Shown here: piece after piece, positions 1-6,888 of the stretch
How the letters are laid out: each line of letters begins with the position of its first letter
Position numbering within the stretch: the stretch's first letter is position 1
Origin: an uncultured Chloroflexales bacterium
GTDB lineage: Bacteria > Chloroflexota > Chloroflexia > Chloroflexales > Chloroflexaceae
Direction: 5' to 3'
Length of the DNA: 38,259 bases
NCBI GenBank assembly: GCA_937967405.1
Contig: CALCJV010000097.1
Span: forward strand, 1 to 38,259
Made by a program: the position numbers and the translations under genes
The notes under the pieces: generated by a model
Told to the model about the DNA's origin: nothing
Databases searched by the model: none
The model's input: the letters and a program-made list of their open reading frames with translations, nothing else

Positions 1-1118
1 CCTGCCATCACACTGAGGATCACCGTTGTCAACAACGCAATCCGGCGATCAAAGACGATCAGGCAGGCCAACACCGGTGCAGCAAAGGGGATCGCGTAGG
101 GCAACATATTCCAGCCAGAGATCATCAAGCGAAAGGCAAACACCGCGACGAGAATCACTCCCACCACTACGAAGAGTTGGCGCGGGTGGCGATAGAGCCG
201 GATTGGGCTGTAGCTGAGGTAGCTCACCGTCGCCGTGCTGAGCATTGCCGCCAGTAGCCCCAAGCCGAGTGTACGTTGCAGTGTGTTGGGTTCGGGTAGG
301 CTGCCCGTCTGTTCGAGCATCTCCATAATCTGCGGCGTGACGATCTCACCCACGCGCACAATATTCTGCCCAGCCTGCACCGTCACTACGACTGGCTCAA
401 CATTGGCGCGGGCTTCCTCTTTTGCGAGTGCAGTCGCTTCTTCGTTCAACACGTGATTGATCCGCAGGAACGCCCCAACGAACGTCAGCACCAGATCGCG
501 CTGCACTTGCGGCAAGTCGCTACTCCACTCCGGCAAGCGCACCTCCAGCAACTCTTGCAGCGCACTCGCATCAATCTGGCTGCGATACTCCGCCAATGCC
601 CGCCCATACAGGCTAATGGATTGGCGTTCAACGCTTGCCCACGCATTTGAATCAAGGCTGAGGATGGCTTCCGCCAGCGTATCCGAAATCACCAGCGAAG
701 ATGCCGGCAACGTCACCAGCCGTTCGCGTTTATCCATCCGGTTCAGCGAGGGGTCGTTGCGAATATTGCCCACCGTTCGTAGGAGCGTTTCAAGTTGCAC
801 CTGTTGCTGCACGGGCAGGTTGCGGTCAGTCTGATAGATAATATTCTCCGGCCGAGCTTCGGCATCGGCTCGGCGTTGCTCGGTGAGAATGCGGCTGACA
901 TAGCTCACATCATCCGCCGCTTGGATCGTCACTGGGCTAGGCCGCCCTTCGGCAATCTGTGTGGCGACAAGGGCCGGACGCAGCACCAACGCCCCCCACA
1001 AGCCCAATGCAAGCAGGATCGTGGCGACAATCACCGCGTACCAATGGCTAGCTGGCAGCGCGGTGGCATGGGGCGATAGCGGACGACGACTAGCCCACCA
1101 GCGGGTGATCGCGTTCAT
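1..1118 (-). CDS. pgpH: 7TM-HD family c-di-AMP phosphodiesterase (PgpH), C-terminus off the window
   Basis: The reading frame is open from an ATG at 1118 to the left edge. It gives about 372 residues of the N-terminal part of a PgpH/YqfF-type protein. I see a short cytoplasmic start, one membrane helix at about residues 24-45, and then a roughly 230-residue extracytoplasmic region of 7TMR-HDED type with the characteristic 'VSYVSRILTEQRRADAEARPE' style start. Near the edge the first helices of the 7TM bundle begin (LGLGLLAAMLSTATVSYLS and following). The catalytic HD domain, which hydrolyses cyclic di-AMP in characterised members, must lie beyond the edge. It sits 28 bases after yqeY on the same strand. 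The order yqeY-pgpH is common in Gram-positive-type genomes. The family assignment is firm; c-di-AMP specificity comes from the family, since the HD domain is not visible here. Confidence 0.88.
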   Translation of the reverse strand, partial: MNAITRWWASRRPLSPHATALPASHWYAVIVATILLALGLWGALVLRPALVATQIAEGRPSPVTIQAADDVSYVSRILTEQRRADAEARPENIIYQTDRNLPVQQQVQLETLLRTVGNIRNDPSLNRMDKRERLVTLPASSLVISDTLAEAILSLDSNAWASVERQSISLYGRALAEYRSQIDASALQELLEVRLPEWSSDLPQVQRDLVLTFVGAFLRINHVLNEEATALAKEEARANVEPVVVTVQAGQNIVRVGEIVTPQIMEMLEQTGSLPEPNTLQRTLGLGLLAAMLSTATVSYLSYSPIRLYRHPRQLFVVVGVILVAVFAFRLMISGWNMLPYAIPFAAPVLACLIVFDRRIALLTTVILSVMA

Positions 1119-1146
1119 CTTCCCGTATCCTGACAGGGTATCTGGC

Positions 1147-1704
1147 TCATGCGCCGTTCGTAAGCAGTTCGCGGGCGAGTTGGCTCAACAGCCGCCCTTC
1201 GGCTTGGCCCTTGAAGCGTTCGATGAGGAGCGGCATGAGCTTGCCCAGATCGCCTGCGCCACGCAAGCCGTGTTCGTTGATCAAGTCCGCAATTATGGGG
1301 CGCAACTCATCAGCAGTGAGCTGGCGCGGCAGGTAGCTCTCAAGGATCGCTGCTTCGGCTTCTTCCGTGGCCGCCCGTTCCGCTTGGCCGTGCTGGCGGT
1401 AGATTGCCGCACTGTCACGGCGGCGTTTGGCTTCTTTGGCCAGCACCTGCTGCTGCGCCGTGAGATCAAGCGGTTGAGGAACCATGTCAAGGTTGGCTAG
1501 GGCTGCGTCAATCGCGGCCTGATCGCCGGCCAGCCGCTGGGCGATCTCGCGGGCAGTGGCATCAAAGCGTTGCTTCGCGGCATCCAGTTGGGCTTGCTGC
1601 AAGGCTGACCGCGCCATCCGGATCACATCTATACGGAGCTGATCGCGGGCTTTCATGGCTGCTTTCAAATCTTCTTTCAGCTGTTCTTGTATGTCTAGCG
1701 TCAT
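1147..1704 (-). CDS. yqeY: GatB/YqeY domain protein
   Basis: A 185-residue protein of the YqeY family, which resembles the tRNA-binding tail of the GatB amidotransferase subunit; its exact role is not settled. The N-terminus (IQEQLKEDLKAAMKARD, LRIDVIRMARSAL) and the C-terminal part (ESYLPRQLTADELRPIIADLI, GAGDLGKLMPLLIERFKGQAEGRL) match the family. I chose the ATG at 1704 because AAGGG lies nine bases upstream; an earlier in-frame start at 1737 lacks this. The protein is longer than the usual 147-150 residues because of an insertion of about 35 residues (roughly 40-75) between the first helix and the KEAKRRRDSAAIY segment. It lies 62 bases after gmk and directly upstream of pgpH, so co-transcription is likely. 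Confidence 0.9.
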   Translation of the reverse strand: MTLDIQEQLKEDLKAAMKARDQLRIDVIRMARSALQQAQLDAAKQRFDATAREIAQRLAGDQAAIDAALANLDMVPQPLDLTAQQQVLAKEAKRRRDSAAIYRQHGQAERAATEEAEAAILESYLPRQLTADELRPIIADLINEHGLRGAGDLGKLMPLLIERFKGQAEGRLLSQLARELLTNGA

Positions 1705-1766
1705 ACTTAAGGTCCCTTCATCAACTCTCATCCCCACGCCACATTGCCGCGTGGCCCGCGCTGCGG

Positions 1767-2399
1767 TTACAGGCTCAGATGGTGCGGAAAGACACGATGT
1801 TTCTCTGCGGTTATGATAGCACGGATAGCTGAAGCAGTGGCATCGAGTTGGTTCTCGTGATTGATCACCACGTAATCAAAATACTGAATCTGCTCCTGCT
1901 CGTGCACATACTGAGCAAGGCGCACCTCCCGCTCCTCTGCCGATTCGGTGTGGCGCAGGCTCAGGCGGTGGCGCAACTCCTCCAGCGAGGCGGGCGCAAT
2001 GTAGATCAGCACAGCGGCAGCGATGATTCGCTTGATCGTCAGTGCGCCCGCAACATTCATGCGGATGATGACATCGCGGCCACTTTCGAGTGCCGAACGG
2101 ATTTCAGACTTGGGCACTCCTTTGTATTGCCCATACACTTGGGCCCATTCAAGCATCTCATCTGCGGCAATCAGTTGCTCAAAGCGAGCTGCGCTCACAA
2201 AGTGATAGTCAATCCCGTCAATCTCGCCCGGACGTGGCGGGCGGCTGTTCATATTCACCACGAAATGGAACGGGAAGCCCAATTCACGCATCCGCATCAG
2301 TACCGTATCTTTACCAACTCCAGAGGGCCCAGAGATGATGATCAGCAAAGGATAGGGGGGCTTGCCTTCCAACATCGGGTTGGGCATAGACACATCCAT
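1767..2399 (-). CDS. gmk: guanylate kinase (divergent)
   Basis: A 210-residue P-loop kinase of the guanylate kinase family, which would phosphorylate GMP to GDP. The Walker A loop is GPSGVGKD (residues 24-31), followed by the SRPPRPGEIDGIDYHFVS segment that forms the GMP-binding region, the EYAxVYGxxYGxP-like stretch EWAQVYGQYKGVPKSEI, and the lid segment with RHTESAEEREVRL. Some positions differ from typical Gmk. The usual TTR before PPRPGE reads NSR, the K[ST] after the P-loop glycine is KD, and the Asp in the 'DVQGA' motif is Asn (RMNVAGA). Two starts are possible, 2399 and 2387; neither has a convincing ribosome site. It is divergent from rqcH with only 25 bases between. Confidence 0.85.
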   Translation of the reverse strand: MDVSMPNPMLEGKPPYPLLIIISGPSGVGKDTVLMRMRELGFPFHFVVNMNSRPPRPGEIDGIDYHFVSAARFEQLIAADEMLEWAQVYGQYKGVPKSEIRSALESGRDVIIRMNVAGALTIKRIIAAAVLIYIAPASLEELRHRLSLRHTESAEEREVRLAQYVHEQEQIQYFDYVVINHENQLDATASAIRAIITAEKHRVFPHHLSL

Positions 2400-2409
2400 T
2401 TCTAACTCA

Positions 2410-2418
2410 TGGTATGCT
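2410..2418 (+). promoter_or_regulatory. candidate extended -10 for rqcH, possibly leaderless
   Basis: TGG followed by TATGCT (extended -10 pattern TGnTATnnT) ends six bases before the ATG at 2425. Transcription would therefore begin at or next to the start codon. No Shine-Dalgarno sequence precedes this ATG. No good -35 is visible. The same stretch read on the minus strand offers TAGCAT as a weak -10 for gmk. Confidence 0.35.
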
Positions 2419-2424
2419 ACTGCT

Positions 2425-4263
2425 ATGTATTTCGACGCATTGACACTTGCCGCAGTTGCCGACGAACTGCGCCAGCGCGTGCTGGGCGGGCGTATTCAGC
2501 GCGTCTGGTTACCCACTGCTCAGAGCATTGCGCTTGAGCTGTACGCGCACCACCGCCGCCACTACCTCTTCGCCTCAGCCCATCCGCAACACGCACGGGT
2601 GCATCTGGTTGCCCGGAAGCCCTCACGGGGGGTCGCATTGCCTACGCCGCTCCTGCTGTTGCTGCGGAAGTATGTGCAGGGCGGGCGGCTTGTTGCCCTC
2701 GAACAACCTGCCCTCGAACGTCTCTTACTGTTAAGTATAGTCAAAGATATGCGCCCACGCAACTACGATGTCGTTGCGCGGGTAGGAGACAGGACAGAAG
2801 ATACGAATGCTGATCTAGCGGAAGATGCCAATATGTGCCTAGCCCCACCAACAGAAGCTGATCTGTTCCGCTGTGAACTCATCATTGAGCCGATGGAGCG
2901 GCGCAGCAATATTCTGCTCGTGAATGATGCCAATGTGATCATGGACAGCGTGAAGCGCGTGACCCCCGCGATGAGTCAGCGGGTGGTGCTGCCCCAGCAA
3001 CCTTATGTATTCCCGCCCGCGCAAGATAAACGCGATCCGCGTAGCGCGACGGCCGCAGGCATAACGGCTCTGCTTGCCGCAGGCCCACCGCAGACTGTGC
3101 TAGCCAAAGCCCTTGTGCAGACCTATCGCGGCGTGTCGCCACAGGCTGCACGTGAAGTGGCCCAACGGGCCTGTGGCAATGCCCAAATCACGCTCAGTGA
3201 TGCACTGGCAACAGGCGAGACAGCCGCCGCAACACTGGCCGCATGCCTGCGTGCGCTGTATCAACCCCTAGATACCGGCGTGTGGGAACCATCGCTGGTA
3301 CATGGCCCGCCCGATGCGCCCGACTTGCCCCAAGCCTATGCGCCGTACCGGATTACACATCTCCCCAGCCCAGCCCCCCAGCCTAGTATCAGTGCTGCAC
3401 TCGAAGCTTTCTACCAGCCGCGTGAGGAGCTAGCCGACCATAGCCAACGCCGGATTGCCCTAGAGCAGCGGCTAGCAGAGGTAGCAGCCCGGCTGCGCCA
3501 CCAGTTGCAGCAGATCGAGCACGAGTTGATGCAGCTCCCTGATCCGGAGCAGCTCCGTTGGGAGGGCGAGATGATCTATGCCTTCCTTCACGAGATCACT
3601 GCCGGACAGACGACATTGGCGATTGAAGGGCGCACGATCCAGCTCGACCCCACGCTCACCCCTGTAGCGGCGGCTCAGCACCGCTTTCGCAGCTACCAGA
3701 AGATTCGCAGTGGCACCGAACGACTCCACAAGCGGCGCAGCCAAACTGCATTACGCCTTGCTGGCTTGGAGCAGATACAAGCGTTGCTGGGTGCTGCCAC
3801 CGAGCGCGATCAGATTGACCAGCTCTTGCTTGAAGCCGAAGAGCAGGGCTACCTGCCGCCCGCTTCCAGCAAGCAGCAGCAAGCTATTCGCAAGCGCGTC
3901 AGCCGTCGTCGTCCCTTGCGGGTTGTATCGAGCGATGGCTTTGACATCTTCGTCGGGCGCAGTGCCACCCAGAATGCCGAAGTAACGTTTAAGATTGGGC
4001 GACCCGATGATCTGTGGTTGCACGTCCGCACCATTGCAGGGGCGCATGTAATTATCCAACGCGGTGGGCGCGATGTGCCCGAACGCACCCTACTTGAGGC
4101 CGCCAGCCTCGCGGCCTACTTCAGCCAAGCCCGCCATGAGCAACACGTAGATGTCGAAATAGCGCGGCGCAAACTCGTCCGCAAGATTACCGGTGCACCG
4201 CCCGGCCTCGTCACCTACCGCGCTGAACAGCTAGTACGGGTCAGTCCCCACCCGCCGTGGTAA
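2425..4263 (+). CDS. rqcH: NFACT family protein RqcH (ribosome quality control, alanine tailing)
   Basis: A 612-residue protein with the NFACT layout. An N-terminal NFACT-N domain (MYFDALTLAAVADELRQRVLGGRI start, ERRSNILLVND at about 155-165) is followed by a long helical coiled-coil region (about 330-480) and a C-terminal NFACT-R domain from about residue 500 (DGFDIFVGRSATQNAEV, DDLWLHVRTIAGAHVII). Bacterial RqcH binds peptidyl-tRNA-obstructed 50S subunits and recruits Ala-tRNA to add C-terminal alanine tails that mark the nascent chain for degradation. The motif that in Bacillus RqcH is Asp-Arg (D97-R98) appears here as Glu98-Arg99 (QPALERLLL), by my unaided alignment. The start at 2425 is preferred over a TTG at 2362, because the extra 21 residues overlap gmk and do not look like family sequence. 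It is convergent with add. Confidence 0.9.
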   Translation: MYFDALTLAAVADELRQRVLGGRIQRVWLPTAQSIALELYAHHRRHYLFASAHPQHARVHLVARKPSRGVALPTPLLLLLRKYVQGGRLVALEQPALERLLLLSIVKDMRPRNYDVVARVGDRTEDTNADLAEDANMCLAPPTEADLFRCELIIEPMERRSNILLVNDANVIMDSVKRVTPAMSQRVVLPQQPYVFPPAQDKRDPRSATAAGITALLAAGPPQTVLAKALVQTYRGVSPQAAREVAQRACGNAQITLSDALATGETAAATLAACLRALYQPLDTGVWEPSLVHGPPDAPDLPQAYAPYRITHLPSPAPQPSISAALEAFYQPREELADHSQRRIALEQRLAEVAARLRHQLQQIEHELMQLPDPEQLRWEGEMIYAFLHEITAGQTTLAIEGRTIQLDPTLTPVAAAQHRFRSYQKIRSGTERLHKRRSQTALRLAGLEQIQALLGAATERDQIDQLLLEAEEQGYLPPASSKQQQAIRKRVSRRRPLRVVSSDGFDIFVGRSATQNAEVTFKIGRPDDLWLHVRTIAGAHVIIQRGGRDVPERTLLEAASLAAYFSQARHEQHVDVEIARRKLVRKITGAPPGLVTYRAEQLVRVSPHPPW

Positions 4264-4322
4264 GCCAAACGGAAACCGGTGTGCGGCTTGTTCCGAACAT
4301 ACCCGCTTGCCAGCTCAGGCAC

Positions 4323-5381
4323 TTACACACCTAGCTCAGCTCGCAGCATGGCAATCTCGGCTTCGATCTCCTGCCACAAGGCTACCTGCTCAGCAGCGGG
4401 CAGGAAGGAGCCGAACACCGCATTGCGCGTAACCTGCACAAGATCATCGGCCGTGAAGCCAAAGTGCTTGACTGCCAACCGAAACTCTCGGTTCAGCGTA
4501 GTATGAAAGAACGTCGGGTCATCGGTATTGATCGTCACGATCACCCCCGCATCATACAGGCGGCGCAGCGGATGCATCGTCCACGACGAAGCCGCACCAG
4601 TGTAAAGGTTGCTGCTCGGTGAGACATCCAGAATCGTTCCCCGTGCCCGAAGATGGGCAATCAGGCGCGGGTCATCTATGGCCCGAATGCCATGCCCAAT
4701 GCGAGCCGATTGCAGGACATCCACTGCCCCCCACACACTGGCCGGACCCACTACCTCCCCAGCGTGGGCCATCACCTGCAAGCCCGCCTGCCGTGCGGCG
4801 GCGAACACCTCAGCAAATGGTTCTGGTGGGTTGCCGATCTCATTGCCGCCAATAGACCACGCAACTACGCCGTAGGGCATAGCTTGCTGGGCAACTTCAA
4901 GGACATGCCACGCCCGCTCGGGACCATACTGCCGCCCGAAATCAAACGCAAGATTGACCCGCACCCCCGTCTCGCGCTGGGCTCGGGCAAAGCCGGCCGC
5001 CGTGCCTGCAATCGCTTCGAGCATATCTACATCACGCAGGATGTGTTGCATCGGCGAAACCATCACCTCCGCGTAGCGCACCTGCTGGGTCGCAAGGTGT
5101 CGCCCCAATTCATAAGCCAGCCGCTCGAAATCTTCGCCAGTGACGACAGCCCGCACAAGGGCCATGTACACGGTGAGGAACTCGCCGAAATCACGATAAC
5201 GCAAGAGCTGTTCCACCCCCGCCACATTGTAGGCCGGAATCTCGATCTTGTTGCGCTCGGCGAGATCAAGCAACGTCTGCGACTCGATGGAACCTTCGAG
5301 ATGGAGGTGCAGTTCAACTTTCGGCATGCGCTCGATGAACGCATCCAGTGCTGGTGTCAGCGTCACGGTAGGTTTGCTCAT
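4323..5381 (-). CDS. add: adenosine deaminase family protein
   Basis: A 352-residue TIM-barrel metal-dependent deaminase. The zinc ligands and catalytic residues are visible: HLH (His25, His27) in KVELHLHLEGS, His206 and Glu209 in MAHAGEV, His230 in RIGHGI, and Asp287-Asp288 in TINTDDP. The substrate loop SIGGNE.GNPP replaces the more usual DLAG.E. The expected reaction is hydrolytic deamination of adenosine to inosine in purine salvage. Members of the same family also act on adenine or aminodeoxyfutalosine, so the substrate is not certain. The start at 5381 gives the family N-terminus and follows AGGGGAG; earlier in-frame starts would run through the prfA terminator. It lies downstream of prfA but behind a terminator, and is convergent with rqcH. 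Confidence 0.87.
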   Translation of the reverse strand: MSKPTVTLTPALDAFIERMPKVELHLHLEGSIESQTLLDLAERNKIEIPAYNVAGVEQLLRYRDFGEFLTVYMALVRAVVTGEDFERLAYELGRHLATQQVRYAEVMVSPMQHILRDVDMLEAIAGTAAGFARAQRETGVRVNLAFDFGRQYGPERAWHVLEVAQQAMPYGVVAWSIGGNEIGNPPEPFAEVFAAARQAGLQVMAHAGEVVGPASVWGAVDVLQSARIGHGIRAIDDPRLIAHLRARGTILDVSPSSNLYTGAASSWTMHPLRRLYDAGVIVTINTDDPTFFHTTLNREFRLAVKHFGFTADDLVQVTRNAVFGSFLPAAEQVALWQEIEAEIAMLRAELGV

Positions 5382-5430
5382 CTCCCCTAATTCTCCCTCG
5401 CTTGCGTGCGGGCTGGACCTACTATCAGGG

Positions 5431-5465
5431 TAAAAACGGGAAATAGCGTGATTGCTATTTCCCGT
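5431..5465 (-). terminator. intrinsic terminator of prfA
   Basis: The perfect 12-bp arms ACGGGAAATAGC / GCTATTTCCCGT lie at 5436-5447 and 5454-5465 with a six-base loop. On the minus strand the stem is followed by TTTTTA. It lies 41 bases after the prfA stop and only about 50 bases before the add start. Transcripts of add must either come from a promoter squeezed into that gap or read through. Confidence 0.9.
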
Positions 5466-5506
5466 AAGGTGCATGTGCTGAACCCACAGGGCCACTTCCG
5501 TGCGCC

Positions 5507-6595
5507 CTAATTAATTCCTGCGGCCTTCATGCGCTCAGCATTATCATACATCGTCAAGGCATCCACGATACGGCGCATATCGCCCGCGAGCAAGCCGGGC
5601 AGGTTCGAGAAGTTCTGCCCGATCCGGTGATCGGTGACGCGATCTTGAGCGAAGTTGTAGGTGCGAATCTTCTCGGCCCGTTCGCCCGTCCCAACTTGGG
5701 CAAGGCGCGTTTCACCTAGCTCACGCTGGCGGCGTTGCTGCTCACGCGCATACAAACGCGACCGCAGCACCGAGAGGGCTTGCTCTTTGTTCTTAAGCTG
5801 GGAACGCCCATCTTGACACGTGACCACAATCTCTTCGGGGGTGCCCGGCTTGTACACAATCCGCACCGCCGAGTCGGTTGTATTCACACCTTGCCCACCG
5901 TGCCCTTGGGCACGAAATACATCGAGGCGATAATCATCATCACGCAACTCCACTTCCGTCGCCTCGATCTTGGGCAGCACCGCCACCGTCGCCGTGCTGG
6001 TGTGGATCCGCCCGCGAGCTTCGGTTTCAGGCACACGCTGGACCCGATGCACACCGCCCTCGTACTTCAGCTGGCTGTAGGCTCCCTTGCCACGCACCTC
6101 AAAGATGATTTCTTTGTAGCCCCCAATCTCGTTTTCCGAGCTACTAATGATTTCGACTTTCCAGCCCTGCATCTCGGCATAGCGGTAGTACATCCGAAAG
6201 AGATCAGCAGCAAAGAGGGCGGCCTCGTCGCCACCTTCGCCCTGCCGAATCTCAATGACCACATCACGGTCATCATTGCTGTCACGCGGCAGCAGCAGCA
6301 GCTTCAGCGACTCCTCAAGGGTGGTGCGTTGCGTGCGGAGTTCTTCCAGTTCTTCTTGGATGAGGATACGCATATCAGCATCAAGCCCATCATTGAGCAT
6401 TGCCTGCGTCTCCTCTATCTGATCCAGAATATGACGATATTCACGGAATGCCGCTGCAACATCCTCGATCTCACGCTGTTCGCGGGCATAGGTTTGCAGC
6501 AGCTCCAGATTGTTGATCACCTCAGGCTGGGCCATCAAGTGCGTAAGTTCATCGTAGCGGGCCGCTACACTTGCAAGTTTATCGAAAATTGCCAT
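5507..6595 (-). CDS. prfA: peptide chain release factor 1
   Basis: A 362-residue class I release factor that recognises UAA and UAG and triggers peptide release. The catalytic GGQ is in AQGHGGQGVNTTDSAVR. The codon-reading tripeptide is Pro-Glu-Thr in RVQRVPETEARGRIHTS, which has the PxT form typical of RF1 and not the SPF of RF2. The N-terminal coiled region and the GEGGDEAALFAADLFRMY segment are intact, and the length is normal. The start at 6595 has a weak AGGGA site upstream, with a strong extended -10 promoter just before it. No prmC methyltransferase gene follows; a hairpin terminator does. Confidence 0.97.
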   Translation of the reverse strand: MAIFDKLASVAARYDELTHLMAQPEVINNLELLQTYAREQREIEDVAAAFREYRHILDQIEETQAMLNDGLDADMRILIQEELEELRTQRTTLEESLKLLLLPRDSNDDRDVVIEIRQGEGGDEAALFAADLFRMYYRYAEMQGWKVEIISSSENEIGGYKEIIFEVRGKGAYSQLKYEGGVHRVQRVPETEARGRIHTSTATVAVLPKIEATEVELRDDDYRLDVFRAQGHGGQGVNTTDSAVRIVYKPGTPEEIVVTCQDGRSQLKNKEQALSVLRSRLYAREQQRRQRELGETRLAQVGTGERAEKIRTYNFAQDRVTDHRIGQNFSNLPGLLAGDMRRIVDALTMYDNAERMKAAGIN

Positions 6596-6627
6596 TGCGC
6601 TCGATCCCTGTCAAAAGATGGTTTGAT

Positions 6628-6636
6628 ATTATACCA
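6628..6636 (-). promoter_or_regulatory. extended -10 promoter of prfA
   Basis: Read on the minus strand the site is TGGTATAAT, a perfect extended -10 (TGn plus consensus TATAAT). No recognisable -35 lies 16-18 bases upstream, which is usual for extended -10 promoters. It predicts a start near 6621 and a leader of about 25 bases before the prfA ATG at 6595. Confidence 0.75.
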
Positions 6637-6802
6637 TGAGAACAGGATCCATGCCCGCTGCAATCTCAGCGAAGCTGGAGTCGTCTTATGTCCCTGTATA
6701 ATAGTATACGGTTTTTTAGTTTCGGGGGCATAAACAGGTGCAACGGACATGGTATCAGGTCTCAGAGGCAAGCCTCATCGGGTTGAGGCCGCTACCCACA
6801 TC

Positions 6803-6831
6803 GGAGAGCCGTGCTAGGATCACGGCTCTCC
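6803..6831 (-). terminator. hairpin after the carboxyltransferase gene
   Basis: The perfect 11-bp arms GGAGAGCCGTG / CACGGCTCTCC flank a seven-base loop, 58 bases past the stop of the minus-strand gene that ends at 6889. There is no T-run on either side, so it may be a terminator of non-canonical type or a 3'-end stabilising hairpin. Confidence 0.55.
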
Positions 6832-6888
6832 CGGATGCGTCGCTGCTCAGTAACGTGGATGCCTCCCCACCAGTCGCTGATCCACACG

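Larger units (their letters stand above)
6596..6888. other. intergenic region between prfA and the carboxyltransferase gene
   Basis: About 290 bases without a credible gene. It holds the prfA promoter (6628-6636) and a hairpin after the upstream gene (6803-6831). It also holds a plus-strand TATAAT at 6697-6702, followed by a GTATAC palindrome and a T6 run, for which no downstream plus-strand gene exists. The short reading frames crossing it have no protein-like character. Confidence 0.6.

Noticed and set aside
4264-4322. A terminator between rqcH and add
   Set aside because: Only short imperfect pairings (AAGCC/GGCTT, CGGAA/TTCCG) are present and there is no T-run. I could not support a call.
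6697-6702. Plus-strand TATAAT as a gene promoter
   Set aside because: No plus-strand gene follows before 8610 and there is no good -35. Kept only as a weak small RNA candidate.
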